Source: Ichthyophis bannanicus
Lineage: Eukaryota > Chordata > Amphibia > Gymnophiona > Ichthyophiidae
DNA: 64,000 nt
Direction of reading: 5' to 3'
Assembly: GCA_033557465.1 (NCBI GenBank)
Contig: CM066031.1
Span: 1,670,222,800-1,670,286,799, forward strand
This document shows positions 40,777 through 51,138 of the stretch, in pieces. Numbering within the stretch: the stretch's first letter is position 1; each line of letters starts with the position of its first letter. The translations under genes were made by a program, and so were the position numbers. Below the pieces are notes generated by a model that searched no databases, was not told the DNA's origin, and worked only from the letters and a program-made list of their open reading frames with translations.

Positions 40777-42690
40777 CTACCCTTTCAGCAGCCAGGCCAT
40801 CAGATGAAGGGACCGGAGGTTGGGGTGCAGGAGCGTCCCCTGATCCTGCGAGAGGAGGTCAGGCTGAAACCCCAGAGGAAGAGGGGTGTCCACCGCCAGC
40901 TGCATCAGAAGCGGGAACCAAGGTTGTCTCGGCCACCGGGGAGCCACTAGGATCATCGATGCCTTGTCTCTGAGAACTCTGAAGAGCGTCCGAGACACCA
41001 GAGGCATGGGTGGAAAGGCATACAAGAGGCCTGTGGACCATGGAATCAGAAAAGCATCCACCGCTACCCGGAGACGATGCGGCTGTCGAGAGCAGAATCT
41101 GGGAAGCTGCCGGTTCAGAGGACTGGCGAACAGATCCATGGTGGGGAGGCCCCACCGGAGAAAGATCCGCTGAACCACAAGCGGATCCAATCTCCACTCG
41201 TGCGGTTGGAGGATCCTGCTCAGTTTGTCTGCCAGGTAGTTTTCTTGACCTGGGAGATAGACAGCTTTGAGGACGATATTGCGATGGACAGCCCAAGAGC
41301 AGAGCTTCTGTGCTTCCTGACAGAGAAGGAAGGAGCCGGTTCCGCCTTGCTTGTTCACGTAGAACAAGGCAACCTGATTGTCTGTCTGGACAAGTACTGA
41401 CTGGTGAGAAATCAGGTGAGAGAAGGCTTTGAGCGCTAGGCGGATGGCTCTGAGCTCCAGGAAGTTGATCTGCTGAGCGGACTCCCAAGGAGTCCAGAGA
41501 CCCTGAGTACAAGTCCCTTGGCAATGTGCTCCCCAGCCCTGGAGAGAAGCATAGGTCGTCAGGACCTGAGAATGTGCAGGGGGCTGAAAAGTCACCCCGA
41601 GCACTAGGTTAGGCAGGTGAAGCACCATCGCAGAGAGGAGACCAGCTGGTCGGAGATCTGTACGGAGTCCGCTAGGCTCCCAGTGGCCTGATGCCATTGT
41701 TTGCGAAGGCACCATTGAGCAGGTCGCATGTTCAGGCGGGCATAGGGGGTTACATGGACCGTGGAAGCCATATGGCCGAGCAGTCTCAGAAATTGCCTGG
41801 CCGAGACCAGGGAATTGCTGTGAAAGCGGCTGGCGAGATCCATGAGCCTTTGGGCCCTGTCCAGAGGCAGGAAGGCCCGCGCCTGAAGAGTGTCCAACCT
41901 GGCGCCGATGAATTCTAGATCCTGAGAGGGGAGCAAAGTGGACTTTGTGAAGTTTATGACAAATCCCAAGTGCTGGAGCAGAGCCACCGTGCGATGAGTA
42001 GCCTGAGTGGCTTCTTGGGCAGACTGGGCTCTGATGAGCCAGTCGTCCAGGTATGGGAACACAAAGAGACCCTGAAGTCTCAGATAGGCCACCACCACTG
42101 CTAGGCATTTGGTGAACACTCTGGGGGCGGAGGATAGGCCGAAAGGCAGTACTCTGTACTGGTAATGGCGTCCGTCCACCACAAACCTGAGATATTGTCT
42201 GTGGTCTGGATGAATAAGGATATGAGTATACGCATCCTTCAGATCTAAGGAGCATAGCCAGTCTCCCTGCTGGAGGTAGGGCAGCAGGATTCCAAGGGTA
42301 AGCATTTTGAACTTTTCCTTTGCAAGGAACTTGTTGAGGTTGCGCAAGTCTAGGATGGGTCTGAGGCCTCCTGTTCTTTTCGGAATCAGGAAGTATCTGG
42401 AATAAAACCCTTGACCCTTCAGGTGGTGGGGCACCGGTTCCACGGCTTGTTCCTGAACAAGACTTGCTAACTCCTGAAGGAGTAAGTCCCTGTGCAGAGG
42501 GAGTCTGGAAGGCTCCCCTGGAAAGTAGGAGGGAGGTACCTGGTGAAAATGAAGAAGATAGCCCTTTTGAACTATCTGAAGCACCCAGGTATCTGTGGTG
42601 ATGTTGGACCATCTGTGGGCAAAGTGGACCAGCCGGCCTCCTGTGCTGAGAGAAACCAGCTGAGGGGGAGAGGCTATGCTGAGAAAGTCA
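40777..42690 (-). pseudogene. DIRS RT/RNase H/MT-like polyprotein (E11), one frameshift
   Basis: RT is open from 43109 to 41604 (GLRPILDLRNLNKFLAKEKF, SLDLKDAYTHILIHP, LPFGLSSAPRVFTK, YLDDWLIRAQ). A one-base change near 41610 shifts the frame; RNase H and MT-like domains then read on to 40777 (LVQTDNQVALFYVNKQGG, YLADKLSR, DLFASPLNRQLPRF, YAFPPMPLV, AWLLKG). The Asp of the first RNase H motif is replaced: TTYASLQGWGAH. Otherwise complete. Confidence 0.88.
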
Positions 42691-44587
42691 AAAAACCCCA
42701 CCCTACTGAGCAGGGGCCGGTGGTGCAGGCTTGGGGGCTGGCTGCCTACGGGGCCCATTACCTCGACCCTTGGCCTGCTTTCCCTGTGGGGGAGCTGGGG
42801 AGGCCTGATACTGAGGGTAGTATTTATAGGCAGCACCCTTCCTCGGGTAAAAGGGCTTTTTCCCCGAGGCCTTCTTCTTTTGAGAAGGAGCAGAGGTCTT
42901 CCTTGAGAGACGAGTCCTGGTGAGAGTCTCCGTCTCGATTTGTGCAGCCTTCTCATCCATGGGCTTACCAAAGAGGTTATCACCTCGGCAGGGGACATCG
43001 ACCAACTTGTCCTGCACCCAGGGCTCGAGGTCGGACGTCTGAAGCCAAGCCTGGCGGCGTCCACCGATGCCGGCCGCGGCAACTCGAGCCGAAGCCTCAA
43101 AACCATCATAGGCTGCTCGAGAGATAAACTTGGAGCACTCCCGAATGCCAGTAGACAAGGATTGGAACTTCTGCAAAGGTTCGTCGGAGAGACCAGCAGA
43201 GAACCCGGCTATTTCCTTAGCCAGGTCTCGGAGATACATGCCCATGTAGAGCTGGTATGTCTGGACTCGACAAGCAAGCATAGAGCCCTGGAAGCACTTC
43301 CTACCGAGGGCATCCAGACTTCGGGCTTCCCTACCAGGGGGCACCGAGGAGTGCATTTTTTGACTCTTCAGTCTATGCATTGCCGATTCCACCACCATGG
43401 AATGGTGCGGTAGTTGTGCCTTTTGGAACCCGGGGCTCTTGCGGACTCGATAAATGGAATCGACCCGCTTGCTTAACACCGGCGACGATGCCGGGCTCTC
43501 CCACATGCGGAAGAGAAGTCGTTCCAGCATCGGAGGAACCGGTACAGTAAAGGCCTCCTTCGGGGGAGAGTCATATTGGAGGGCATCGAGTTCTTCGACT
43601 CGAGGCTCCTCCTCGGGATCCGCGGGGAAGGCCAAGGCCTTGGCCATATCCCGCACGAAGTCCAAAAACCGGATATCCTCCGGGGGGGGAACGTCTCCGA
43701 GGTTCGGACTCGGGGGAGTCCGATGGGACACACCGAGTCCAAAAGGAACCAGGTGACTCTTCGTCCTCAGATTCCCAGGCCGACTCCTCGGAGGAGGAGT
43801 CGACCGGCTCTGGTCGGGCGGGCACTGATGCCATCGGCCCCGACGCCGAGGGAGTCGGCGTCAACGACCTCGGTCCCGAACGGGAGGCCGAAGGAGACCT
43901 CGACCAAGGATCGATTCGAACCCTTATGGACTCGAGGATCGGCTCGGTCTCCGGGGTCGACTTGGAGGTCGACGTCCCGGCGGTCAGGGCAGAAGCGCCA
44001 GCGAGGCCAGCGATCAATGCCCGCTGCTGGTCCAAGAAGGCAGACAAACTGCACTCCAAGGCCGTCAACCTGAGTCCCAACTCAGGAGACCCAGCAGCCC
44101 CCGACGTCGGGTCCTTCGGAGGCGAGTCCACGAGGACAACCGTACTTACGTGAGCGGGCAAGTCCACCTCGAATCGAGGATGTTTTGACGGCCTTTCCGA
44201 CTCCAAGGACCCGGGACGGGAATCGGGGCTATGCGACCTGGCCCTCGAGGAACCAGGAGCGTCCACCGATCCCGCCCTCGCGGGTTTCTTCATCCGATGA
44301 TGCTCCCGGGTAGGAGACCCCCTTTCAGAGGAACTCCGACGATGCTCAGGACCAGAGTCCTGAGACGTCGAAGCCTCTGACGAGGTCCGAGCCCTGCCGG
44401 AGTCAGAGAAGATACGCTCCCGCTGGTGCTGCCGACTCCTCAATGCTTTTGAGGACATTTTGCCGCATGGCGTGCAGATCATGGGGTCATGATCTGGGCC
44501 GAGGCAGCGGAGGCAGAAGTCATGAGTGTCTGTAAGAGACATAGGTTTCTTACAGAGGTCACACTTTTTGAAACCACTGGCCGCAAT
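42688..44587 (-). pseudogene. DIRS gag-like ORF1 (E11), start codon lost
   Basis: The expected ATG is ATT (plus strand AAT at 44585-44587 where sisters have CAT). The following AASGFKKCDLCKKPMSLTDTHD, CLRCLGPDH and CTPCGKM are intact. One frameshift at the G run near 43690 separates the N-terminal frame (44710-43571) from the C-terminal frame (43731-42703) with VRDMAKALAFPADPEEEP, PGFQKAQLPHHSM and basic tail. Confidence 0.87.
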
Positions 44588-44834
44588 CGGGGGAAAAAGG
44601 GCTCCTGCGAGGTCGAACGACCGGGCAGCCAGGGAAAAAAGGAAAAAAGCGCGAAATCTGTCACGAAGGACAAAAAAACGAAAAATAAAGGACGGACTCG
44701 TAACCGGCATTGCGAGTCCGGGCGGGAAAAGAACCGGCGTCGAACCGAAGAAAAAATAGAGAAAAATAGAGAAAAATCAACTTTTCTGCGGGGATTCACA
44801 GGCAACGTCTGTAGGGCTCCGCGGAAAAAAGAAG

Positions 44835-44995
44835 ACTGAGCAAGATGGCACCCTTGGGCGGGAAGAGGACTGCGCATGCGCGCTGCAATTCCCAAAGGCT
44901 TTCTTTGAAAGCTGGGGAAAATTGCTCCGCGAGGGCTCCGTCGGCGCCGACGTCACCCATATGTGAGGACTGACTTCCTGCTTGGTCCTGGAGAA
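44835..44995 (-). promoter_or_regulatory. E11 right (5') ITR
   Basis: AAGATGGCACCC, GGGCGGGAAG, CTGCGCATGCGCGC, GGCTTTCTTTGAAAGC, GTCGGCGCCGACGTCACC, terminus TTGGTCCTGGAGAA; mirrors 39234-39420. Confidence 0.72.
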
Positions 44996-45315
44996 ATTAG
45001 TCCTCTCTTCATCTGGGAGGAGCCATTAGTTCCAAATCTTTGGTCACCTCCTGAAGAAACATACCCATGTAGAGTATGTATGAACTTATTCTGGCGGACA
45101 ACATGAAGCCCTGAAAGCATCGACAGCCAAAGGCATTGAGAGTTCTTGCCTCATGGCCCGGGGATTAGATGAATGTGTCTTAGCACTTTTAATTCGACGC
45201 ACTGCTGATTCCACAACCATGGACTAGTGAGGTAACTGCGTCTTCCAAAAACCGGGATCACTGCGGTACCCGGTACATGGTATTGGGTCTTTGAGAATGT
45301 GGACACACCGTTAAG
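44996..45315 (-). pseudogene. DIRS gag-like ORF1 (H2), core block
   Basis: Decayed gag core: plus-strand counterparts of the YLYMGMFLKEV region (near 45060), GRECRTLDAFG-like (near 45140) and HHSIVVESA-like (near 45190-45230) segments match E6 and H1. It is cut at 45315 by H3 and resumes at 62316. Confidence 0.82.
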
Positions 45316-45865
45316 CACAGTTACTTACCTGTAACAGGTGATCTCCGGAACAGCAGGAAAGCGTAGTTACTCACCTGTAACAGGTGTTCTCCAGGAGCAG
45401 CAGGAATCAGTCCTCACTTATGGGTGACGTCGGCGCCGACGGAGCCCTCGCGGAGCAATTTTCCCCAGCTTTCAAAGAAAGCCTTTGGGAATTGCAGCGC
45501 GCATGCGCGGTCCTCTTCCCGCCCGAGGGTGCCATCTTAGCCAGTTAGATGACATAGCTAAGAAGACAGCATAAAAATTTGCAAAAAAACTAAAGCAGAC
45601 GATTGCAACTCCAAGGGGAGGAGGGAGGGTTGTGAGGACTGATTCCTGCTGCTCCTGGAGAACACCTGTTACAGGTGAGTAACTACGCTTTCTCCAGGAC
45701 CAAGCAGGAAGTCAGTCCTCACTTATGGGACTCCCAAGCTCAAGGCTACCGGAGACCCTAAGCACAAAAATGAGCTCCCTCTAGCTCAGCAGCACAGAAG
45801 GAAAGAATCTTCGCTGAATGATTACCCACCGGTAGCCCACATCCGGGATGGGGGGTAGGAGTTGC

Positions 45866-46920
45866 TCAGACCTCAAAGAGATTACGGAGGACTGCCTGTC
45901 CGAAAGCACTGTCCCTGCGGGATTCCCTCTCGAGACAGTAATGGACCGCAAAAGTCTGGCTCGAAGACCAAGTAGCGGCCCGGCAGATGTCTGCCAGCGG
46001 AACAGAGCGGAGGTAAGCCACTGACGTAGCCTTTGCCCGAACGCAATGACCGTGACTCGACCTTCCAAGGAGAGTCCGGATGCCCCAAAAGCCCAAGTGA
46101 TACAGTCCGCAACCCAGATGGACAGAGTACGCTTGGAGACCGGGAGTCCCAATTTATTGGGGTCAAAAGACACAAAAAGCTGAGCAGCTTTACGGTGCTC
46201 CCGCGTACGGTCAAGGTAGAAGTTCAAAGCCCTTCTACAGTCCAGGGTATGGAGGACCGTTTCAGCTCGGCTGGAGTGTGGCCTGGGAAAGAAGGTTGGA
46301 AGCACCACCTCCTGATTGATGTGAAAAGGGGAGACCACTTTTGGAAGAAATTTTGGCTGAGTCCGTAGGACTACCCTATTTTTGTAGAACCGAGTGTAAG
46401 GGGGATCAGACACGAGGGCCTGCAATTCACTTACGCGTCTAGCGGAAGTGAGGGCTATCAAGAACAGTGTTTTCCAAGACAAAAAACGGAGAGAACAGGT
46501 AGCCATAGGTTCAAAAGGCGGACAGGTGATCCGCTGCAAAACCACATTCAGGTCCCAGTCAGGCGCTGGCGGGCGCAGAGGTGGTTTAAGTAGAAGGAGA
46601 CCTCGGAGAAACCTCGCTACGAGAGGGTCGCTGGAGAGAGGTCTGCCGTCCACCGGCACATGATGTGCCGAAAGAGCACGGAGGTGAACTTTGACGGAGT
46701 TGGACTTAAGTCCCAGATTAGAGAGGTGTAGCAAGTACTGCAAGATCACCGACACCGGGCAGGAGAAGGGATCCTGAGACTGTTGGGTACACCAAACGGA
46801 AAAGCGACGCCATTTAAGGGCGTAGCATTTGCGGGTAGAAGGCCGTTGCGAAGCCAAGACGACCTCCTCCACCTCTGCCGGCAGGAGAAGGGGAGCAAGG
46901 ACTACCCTCTCAGCAGCCAG
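45866..46920 (-). pseudogene. DIRS tyrosine recombinase (E12), one-base deletion before HxxR
   Basis: Intact through ASQRPSTRKCYALKWRRF, SARRVSELQALV, CRRALNFYLDRTREH and VSKRTLSIWVADC. At about 46049 one base is missing compared with E9 (GCAATGACCGTGACTCG versus GCAATGAGCCGTGACTCG on the plus strand), so the AHCVR motif is shifted out. The end (VHYCLERESRRD, LRNLFEV) is in another frame to 45866. Upstream the frame is open to 48738, close to the gag stop, with no stop for 985 codons in total. Confidence 0.9.
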
Positions 46921-48827
46921 GCCATTAGGTTGAGAGACCTGAGGTTGGGGTGTAGCAGAGACCCCTGATCCTGAGTGAGGAGATCCGGTTGAAACCCTAG
47001 AGGGAATGGATCCTCCACCGCTAATTGCAGCAGGAGCGGAAACCACGGCTGTCTGGGCCAGCGAGGGGCCACCAGGATCATGAAGGCTTTGTCTCGGAGA
47101 ACCTTGAAAAGAGTCCGAGAGACTAGCGGGATGGGAGGGAAAGCGTACAGAAGGCTTCCCGACCAGGAGAGTAGAAAAGCGTCCGCCGCAACCCGAAGGG
47201 GGTGGGGCTGACGAGAGCAGAAGCGAGGAAGTTGCCGGTTGTGAGGACTGGCAAAGAGATCCACCGTGGGGAGGCCCCACTTTAGAAAGAGCTTCTGAAC
47301 TACCAAGGGACCCAGACGCCACTCGTGCGGCTGGAGGATCCTGCTGAGTTTGTCCGCCAGGTAATTCTCTTGGCCTGGGAGATAAACTGCCTTGAGGAGA
47401 ATGCCGTGACTGACGGCCCAAGAGCAGAGCTTCTGTGCCTCCCGGCAGAGGAGGAAGGAGCCCGTGCCCCCTTGCTTGTTCACGTAGAACATGGCAACTT
47501 GATTGTCCGTCTGGACAAGGACGGACTGGTGAGAAGTCAGGTGGGAGAAAGCCTTGAGAACCAGGCGGATCGCCCTGAGCTCCAGGAAGTTGATCTGCTG
47601 AGCAGACTCCCACGTGGTCCAGAGGCCCTGAGTACGTGCCCCTTGGCAATGCGCACCCCAGCCCAGGAGGGATGCATCCGTTGTCAGCACCCGGGTCGGC
47701 TGAGGAGACTGGAAAGGCATTCCGAATGTCAGGTTCGGCTGCTGAAGCCACCACCGGAGAGACGAGATCAGCGGCTCGGAGAGGCACACTAGGTCTGCTA
47801 GGCCGCCTGTGGCTTGTCGCCACTGCTGGCGGAGACACCATTGAGCAGGCCGCATATTCAGGCGGGCATTGGGGGTCACATGGACGGTGGAAGCCATATG
47901 GCCGAGTAGTCTCAGGAAGCGCCTGGCGGAGACCAGGGGCTGGCCGCGAAAACGGTCGGCTAGGTCCATGAGCCGTTGAGCCCTGTCGAGCGGTAGGTAT
48001 GCTCGTGCCTGAGGAGTGTGCAGTCTTGCGCCGATGAACTCGAGATCCTGTGAGGGGAGCAAAGTGGACTTTGCGAAGTTTATAACAAAGCCCAAGTGCT
48101 GCAGAAGAGTCACCGTGCGGCGCGTGGCGCTGGTGACCTCCAGAGCGGACGCTGCTCTGATGAGCCAGTCGTCGAGGTACGGAAAGACATAGAGGCCGTG
48201 AAGCCGGAGATGGGCCGCCACCACCGCGAGGCATTTTGTGAAGACCCGCGGTGCGGAGGACAGGCCAAAGGGCAGTACCCTGTACTGGTAATGATTTCCT
48301 GCCACCACAAACCTTAGGTATTGTCGGTGGCTTGGGTGGATGAGGATGTGCGTGTAGGCATCCTTTAGATCCAAGGAGCATAGCCAATCTCCCTGCTGGA
48401 GGTAGGGCAGAAGGATTCCAAGGGTAAGCATCTTGAACTTCTCTCGCACGAGGAACTTGTTGAGGTTGCGCAGGTCCAGGATGGGTCTGAGGCCTCCTGT
48501 TCTCTTTGGTATCAGAAAATACCTGGAGTAAAAACCTTGACCTTTCAGGTGGTGGGGCACCGGTTCCACCGCCTGTTCCTGTAGGAGACCTGCTAACTCC
48601 TGAAGGAGTAATTCCCTGTGCAGAGGGGGTCGTGGAGGTTCTCCCGGAAAAAAGGAGGGAGGGACCTGGTGGAAGTGGAGAAGATAGCCTTCTCGCACGA
48701 CTTGAAGCACCCAGGCATCTGAGGTGACGCTGGACCACCTGTGGGCGAAGTGAACCAGCCGGCCTCCGGTGCTGGGAGGAACCAGCGGGGGGGGAGAGGC
48801 TATGCTTAGTGAGTCAAAACCCCCCAC
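46902..48827 (-). CDS. DIRS reverse transcriptase / RNase H / MT-like polyprotein (E12)
   Basis: 641 codons starting just at the gag end. RT: LRPILDLRNLNKFLVREKF, SLDLKDAYTHILIHP (motif A), LPFGLSSAPRVF (motif B), YLDDWLIRAAS (motif C). RNase H: TTDASLLGWGAH, FLELRAIRLVL, VQTDNQVAMFYVNKQGG, YLADKLSRIL. MT-like: DLFASPHNRQLPRFCSRQP, YAFPPIPLV, APRWPRQPWFP. It ends AWLLRG as in E9. No in-frame stop or shift is visible, and the start is likely not an independent ATG; expression by ribosomal frameshift from gag is an inference. Confidence 0.9.
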   Translation of the reverse strand: MGGFDSLSIASPPPLVPPSTGGRLVHFAHRWSSVTSDAWVLQVVREGYLLHFHQVPPSFFPGEPPRPPLHRELLLQELAGLLQEQAVEPVPHHLKGQGFYSRYFLIPKRTGGLRPILDLRNLNKFLVREKFKMLTLGILLPYLQQGDWLCSLDLKDAYTHILIHPSHRQYLRFVVAGNHYQYRVLPFGLSSAPRVFTKCLAVVAAHLRLHGLYVFPYLDDWLIRAASALEVTSATRRTVTLLQHLGFVINFAKSTLLPSQDLEFIGARLHTPQARAYLPLDRAQRLMDLADRFRGQPLVSARRFLRLLGHMASTVHVTPNARLNMRPAQWCLRQQWRQATGGLADLVCLSEPLISSLRWWLQQPNLTFGMPFQSPQPTRVLTTDASLLGWGAHCQGARTQGLWTTWESAQQINFLELRAIRLVLKAFSHLTSHQSVLVQTDNQVAMFYVNKQGGTGSFLLCREAQKLCSWAVSHGILLKAVYLPGQENYLADKLSRILQPHEWRLGPLVVQKLFLKWGLPTVDLFASPHNRQLPRFCSRQPHPLRVAADAFLLSWSGSLLYAFPPIPLVSRTLFKVLRDKAFMILVAPRWPRQPWFPLLLQLAVEDPFPLGFQPDLLTQDQGSLLHPNLRSLNLMAWLLRG

Positions 48828-50736
48828 CCTGCTGAGCAGGGGCTGGTGGCGCAGGCTTGGGGGCTTGCTGCCTACGGGACCCGTTACCCCCGTCCCTTGG
48901 CCTGCTGGCCCTGTTGGGGAGCTGCAGGGGCCTGATAATGGGGGTATTGTTTGTAGGCAGCCGCCTTCCTCGGGTAAAAGGACTTTTTTCCCGAGCCCTT
49001 CTTTTTCTGGGAAGGGGCGGAGGTCTTCCTAGAAAGCCTGGTCCTGGTGAGAGTCTCAGTCTCAATTTGTGCAGCCTTTTCAGCCATGGGCTTGCCAAAG
49101 AGGTTCTCGCCTCGGCAGGGGACATCGACCAACTTGTCCTGCACCCAGGGCTCAAGATCGGACGACTGAAGCTAAGCCTGTCGGCGGGCACCGATGCCGG
49201 CTGCGGCCACTCGAGCCGATGCTTCAAAGCCATCATAGGCTGCTCGGGACATGAACTTTGAGCATTCCCGAATGCCAGTGGACAAGGCCAGGAACCTCCG
49301 CAAGGGTTCCTCGACAAACCAGCGGAGAATCCGGCTAGCTCTTTAGCCAGGTCTCGGAGATACATGCCCATGTATAGCTGGTAGGTCTGGACACGACACG
49401 CAAGCATAGAGCCCTGGAAACACTTCTTACCAAGGCCATCCAGGTTACGGGCCTCCCTGCCAGGAGGCACCGAGGAGTGCATCTTCTGGCTCTTAAGACG
49501 ATGCATGGCCGATTCCACTACCATGGAATGGTGTGGTAGCTGTGCCTTTTGAAAGCCAGGGCTCTTGCGGACTCGATAGATAGAATCGACCCGCTTGCTC
49601 AGGACCGGCGAGGAGGCCGGACTCTCCCACATGCGGAAGAGTAGTCGTTCCAGCATAGGAGGAACCGGTACAGTAAAGTGTTCCCTTGCGGGAGAGTCAT
49701 ACTGGAGGGCGTCGAGCTCTTCGGCTCGAGGCTCCTCCTCGGGGTCCGCAGGGAAGGCCAAAGCCTTGGCCATATCCCTGACGAAGTCCGAGAACCGGGC
49801 ATCCTCCGGGGGGGACTGCTTCCGAGGCTCGGACTCCGGTGAGTCCGAGGGGACACACCGAGTCCGGAAAGAATCAGGCGACTCTTCCTCTTCAGACTCC
49901 CAGACCGACTCCGACGAGGACTCGGTGGGGTCGGCCCGGGCAGGGCGCGGCGCCTGCCGCCCCGACGCCGAGGGAGTAGGCGTCGGCGACCTCGGTCCCG
50001 AACGGGAGGCCGAGGGTGACCTCGACCGAGGATCGACTCGAGTTCGCATCGACTCGAGGATCGGCTCGGTCTCCGGGGTCGACTTGGACGTCGACGTCCC
50101 GGCGGTCGGGGCAGCGACGCCAGCGAAGCCAGCGAGCAGTGCCCGCTGCTGGTCCATGAAGGCAGACAGTCTGCTCTCCAAGGCCGTCAACCTGAGTCCG
50201 AGCTCAGGTGACCCAGCAGCCCCCGACTCGGGCCCCGACGGCGTCGGGCCCGACGTCGGCTGTCGCGGAGGGGAGTCCAGGAGGACCACAGGACTTACCC
50301 GAACCGGCAGCTCCGACTCCAGGCGAGGTCGCTTCGTGAGGTGCTCCTTCTCCAAGGACCCGGGACGGCTATCGGGGCTATGCGACCTGGCCCTCGCGGA
50401 GCCAGGAGCGTCCACCGACGCCGCCCTCGCGGGTTTCACCTGACGTCGATGGTCCCCGGAGGGAGAACCCCTGTCGGAGGAACTCCGGCGACGGTCCGAG
50501 CTGGAACCCTTGGACGCGGAGGCCTCCGACGAAGTACGGGTACGGCTGGGGTCAGCGAAGATTCTATCCCGCTGATGCCGCCGACTTCTCAACGCTTTGG
50601 AGGACATTTTGCCGCAGGGCCCACAGATCATTTCTTCATGATCCGGGCCCAGGCAGCGGAGGCAAAAGTCGTGTGTGTCAGTTAGTGACATATTTCGGTC
50701 ACACTGACCACACCGCTTAAAACCACTGGCAGCCAT
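48814..50736 (-). CDS. DIRS gag-like ORF1 (E12), open through two compensating indels
   Basis: ATG at 50734-50736; MAASGFKRCGQC, TDTHDFCLRCLGPDH, CGPCGKM; coiled-coil LGLRLTALESRLSAFMDQQ; core FSDFVRDMAKALAFP, PGFQKAQLPHHSM, YMGMYLRDLAKEL. At about 49312 one base is missing relative to E9 (CCTCGACAAACC versus CCTCGGACAAACC) and at about 48890 one is added (ACCCCCG versus ACCCCG). Between them about 140 codons are read in the RT frame, then the normal tail APAQQGGGF returns. The frame stays open for 640 codons, but the protein's C-terminal quarter is altered, so function is doubtful. Confidence 0.82.
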   Translation of the reverse strand: MAASGFKRCGQCDRNMSLTDTHDFCLRCLGPDHEEMICGPCGKMSSKALRSRRHQRDRIFADPSRTRTSSEASASKGSSSDRRRSSSDRGSPSGDHRRQVKPARAASVDAPGSARARSHSPDSRPGSLEKEHLTKRPRLESELPVRVSPVVLLDSPPRQPTSGPTPSGPESGAAGSPELGLRLTALESRLSAFMDQQRALLAGFAGVAAPTAGTSTSKSTPETEPILESMRTRVDPRSRSPSASRSGPRSPTPTPSASGRQAPRPARADPTESSSESVWESEEEESPDSFRTRCVPSDSPESEPRKQSPPEDARFSDFVRDMAKALAFPADPEEEPRAEELDALQYDSPAREHFTVPVPPMLERLLFRMWESPASSPVLSKRVDSIYRVRKSPGFQKAQLPHHSMVVESAMHRLKSQKMHSSVPPGREARNLDGLGKKCFQGSMLACRVQTYQLYMGMYLRDLAKELAGFSAGLSRNPCGGSWPCPLAFGNAQSSCPEQPMMALKHRLEWPQPASVPADRLSFSRPILSPGCRTSWSMSPAEARTSLASPWLKRLHKLRLRLSPGPGFLGRPPPLPRKRRAREKSPFTRGRRLPTNNTPIIRPLQLPNRASRPRDGGNGSRRQQAPKPAPPAPAQQGGGF

Positions 50737-50978
50737 CGGGGGAAAAAGGGCCCCGGCGAGGTCAAAGGACCGGGCTGCCAGGGAAAAACCGAAAACGAAA
50801 GCTGACTAAGTCAGAAAAACCGAAAAAAGGATGAGGACTCGTGACCGGTGTCGCGAGTCCAGGCGGGAAAAAGACCGGCGTCGAACCGAAGGAAAAAGAA
50901 ATAAAATTATGAAGAAATATCAACTTTTTCGCGGGGACACGACGGGGACGTCTGTAGGGCTCCGCGGAAAAAAGAAGG

Positions 50979-51138
50979 CTGGCTAAGATGGCACCCTCGG
51001 GCGGGAAGAGGACCGCGCATGCGCGCTGCAATTCCCAAAGGCTTTCTTTGAAAGCTGGGGAAAATTGCTCTGCGAGGGCTCCGTCGGCGCCGACGTCACC
51101 CATAAGTGAGGACTGACTTCCTGCTTGGTCCTGGAGAA
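50979..51138 (-). promoter_or_regulatory. E12 right (5') ITR
   Basis: AAGATGGCACCC, GGGCGGGAAG, CGCGCATGCGCGC, GGCTTTCTTTGAAAGC, GTCGGCGCCGACGTCACC; terminus TTGGTCCTGGAGAA. Nearly identical to E9's. Confidence 0.72.

Larger units (their letters stand above)
39234..44995 (-). mobile_element. DIRS group 1 element E11 (in H2 gag)
   Basis: Full length, 5762 bp. Left ITR 39234-39420 with GACGTCGGCGCCGACGG and GCGCGCATGCGCGG; ICR 39502-39600; right ITR 44835-44995. Flanks GTGTCAGGAA / ATTAGTCC rejoin into continuous H2 gag coding. Genes are full length but gag lacks its ATG and gag, RT and YR each have about one frameshift. Confidence 0.92.
45360..51138 (-). mobile_element. DIRS group 1 element E12 (in the left ITR of H3)
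   Basis: Full length, 5779 bp, close sister of E9. Left ITR 45360-45546, ICR 45632-45730, right ITR 50979-51138. It sits in H3's own terminal repeat: CAGCAGGAA | TTAGTCTTCAC rejoins perfectly. RT/RNase H frame intact; gag readable through compensating indels; YR broken by one base. Confidence 0.93.
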
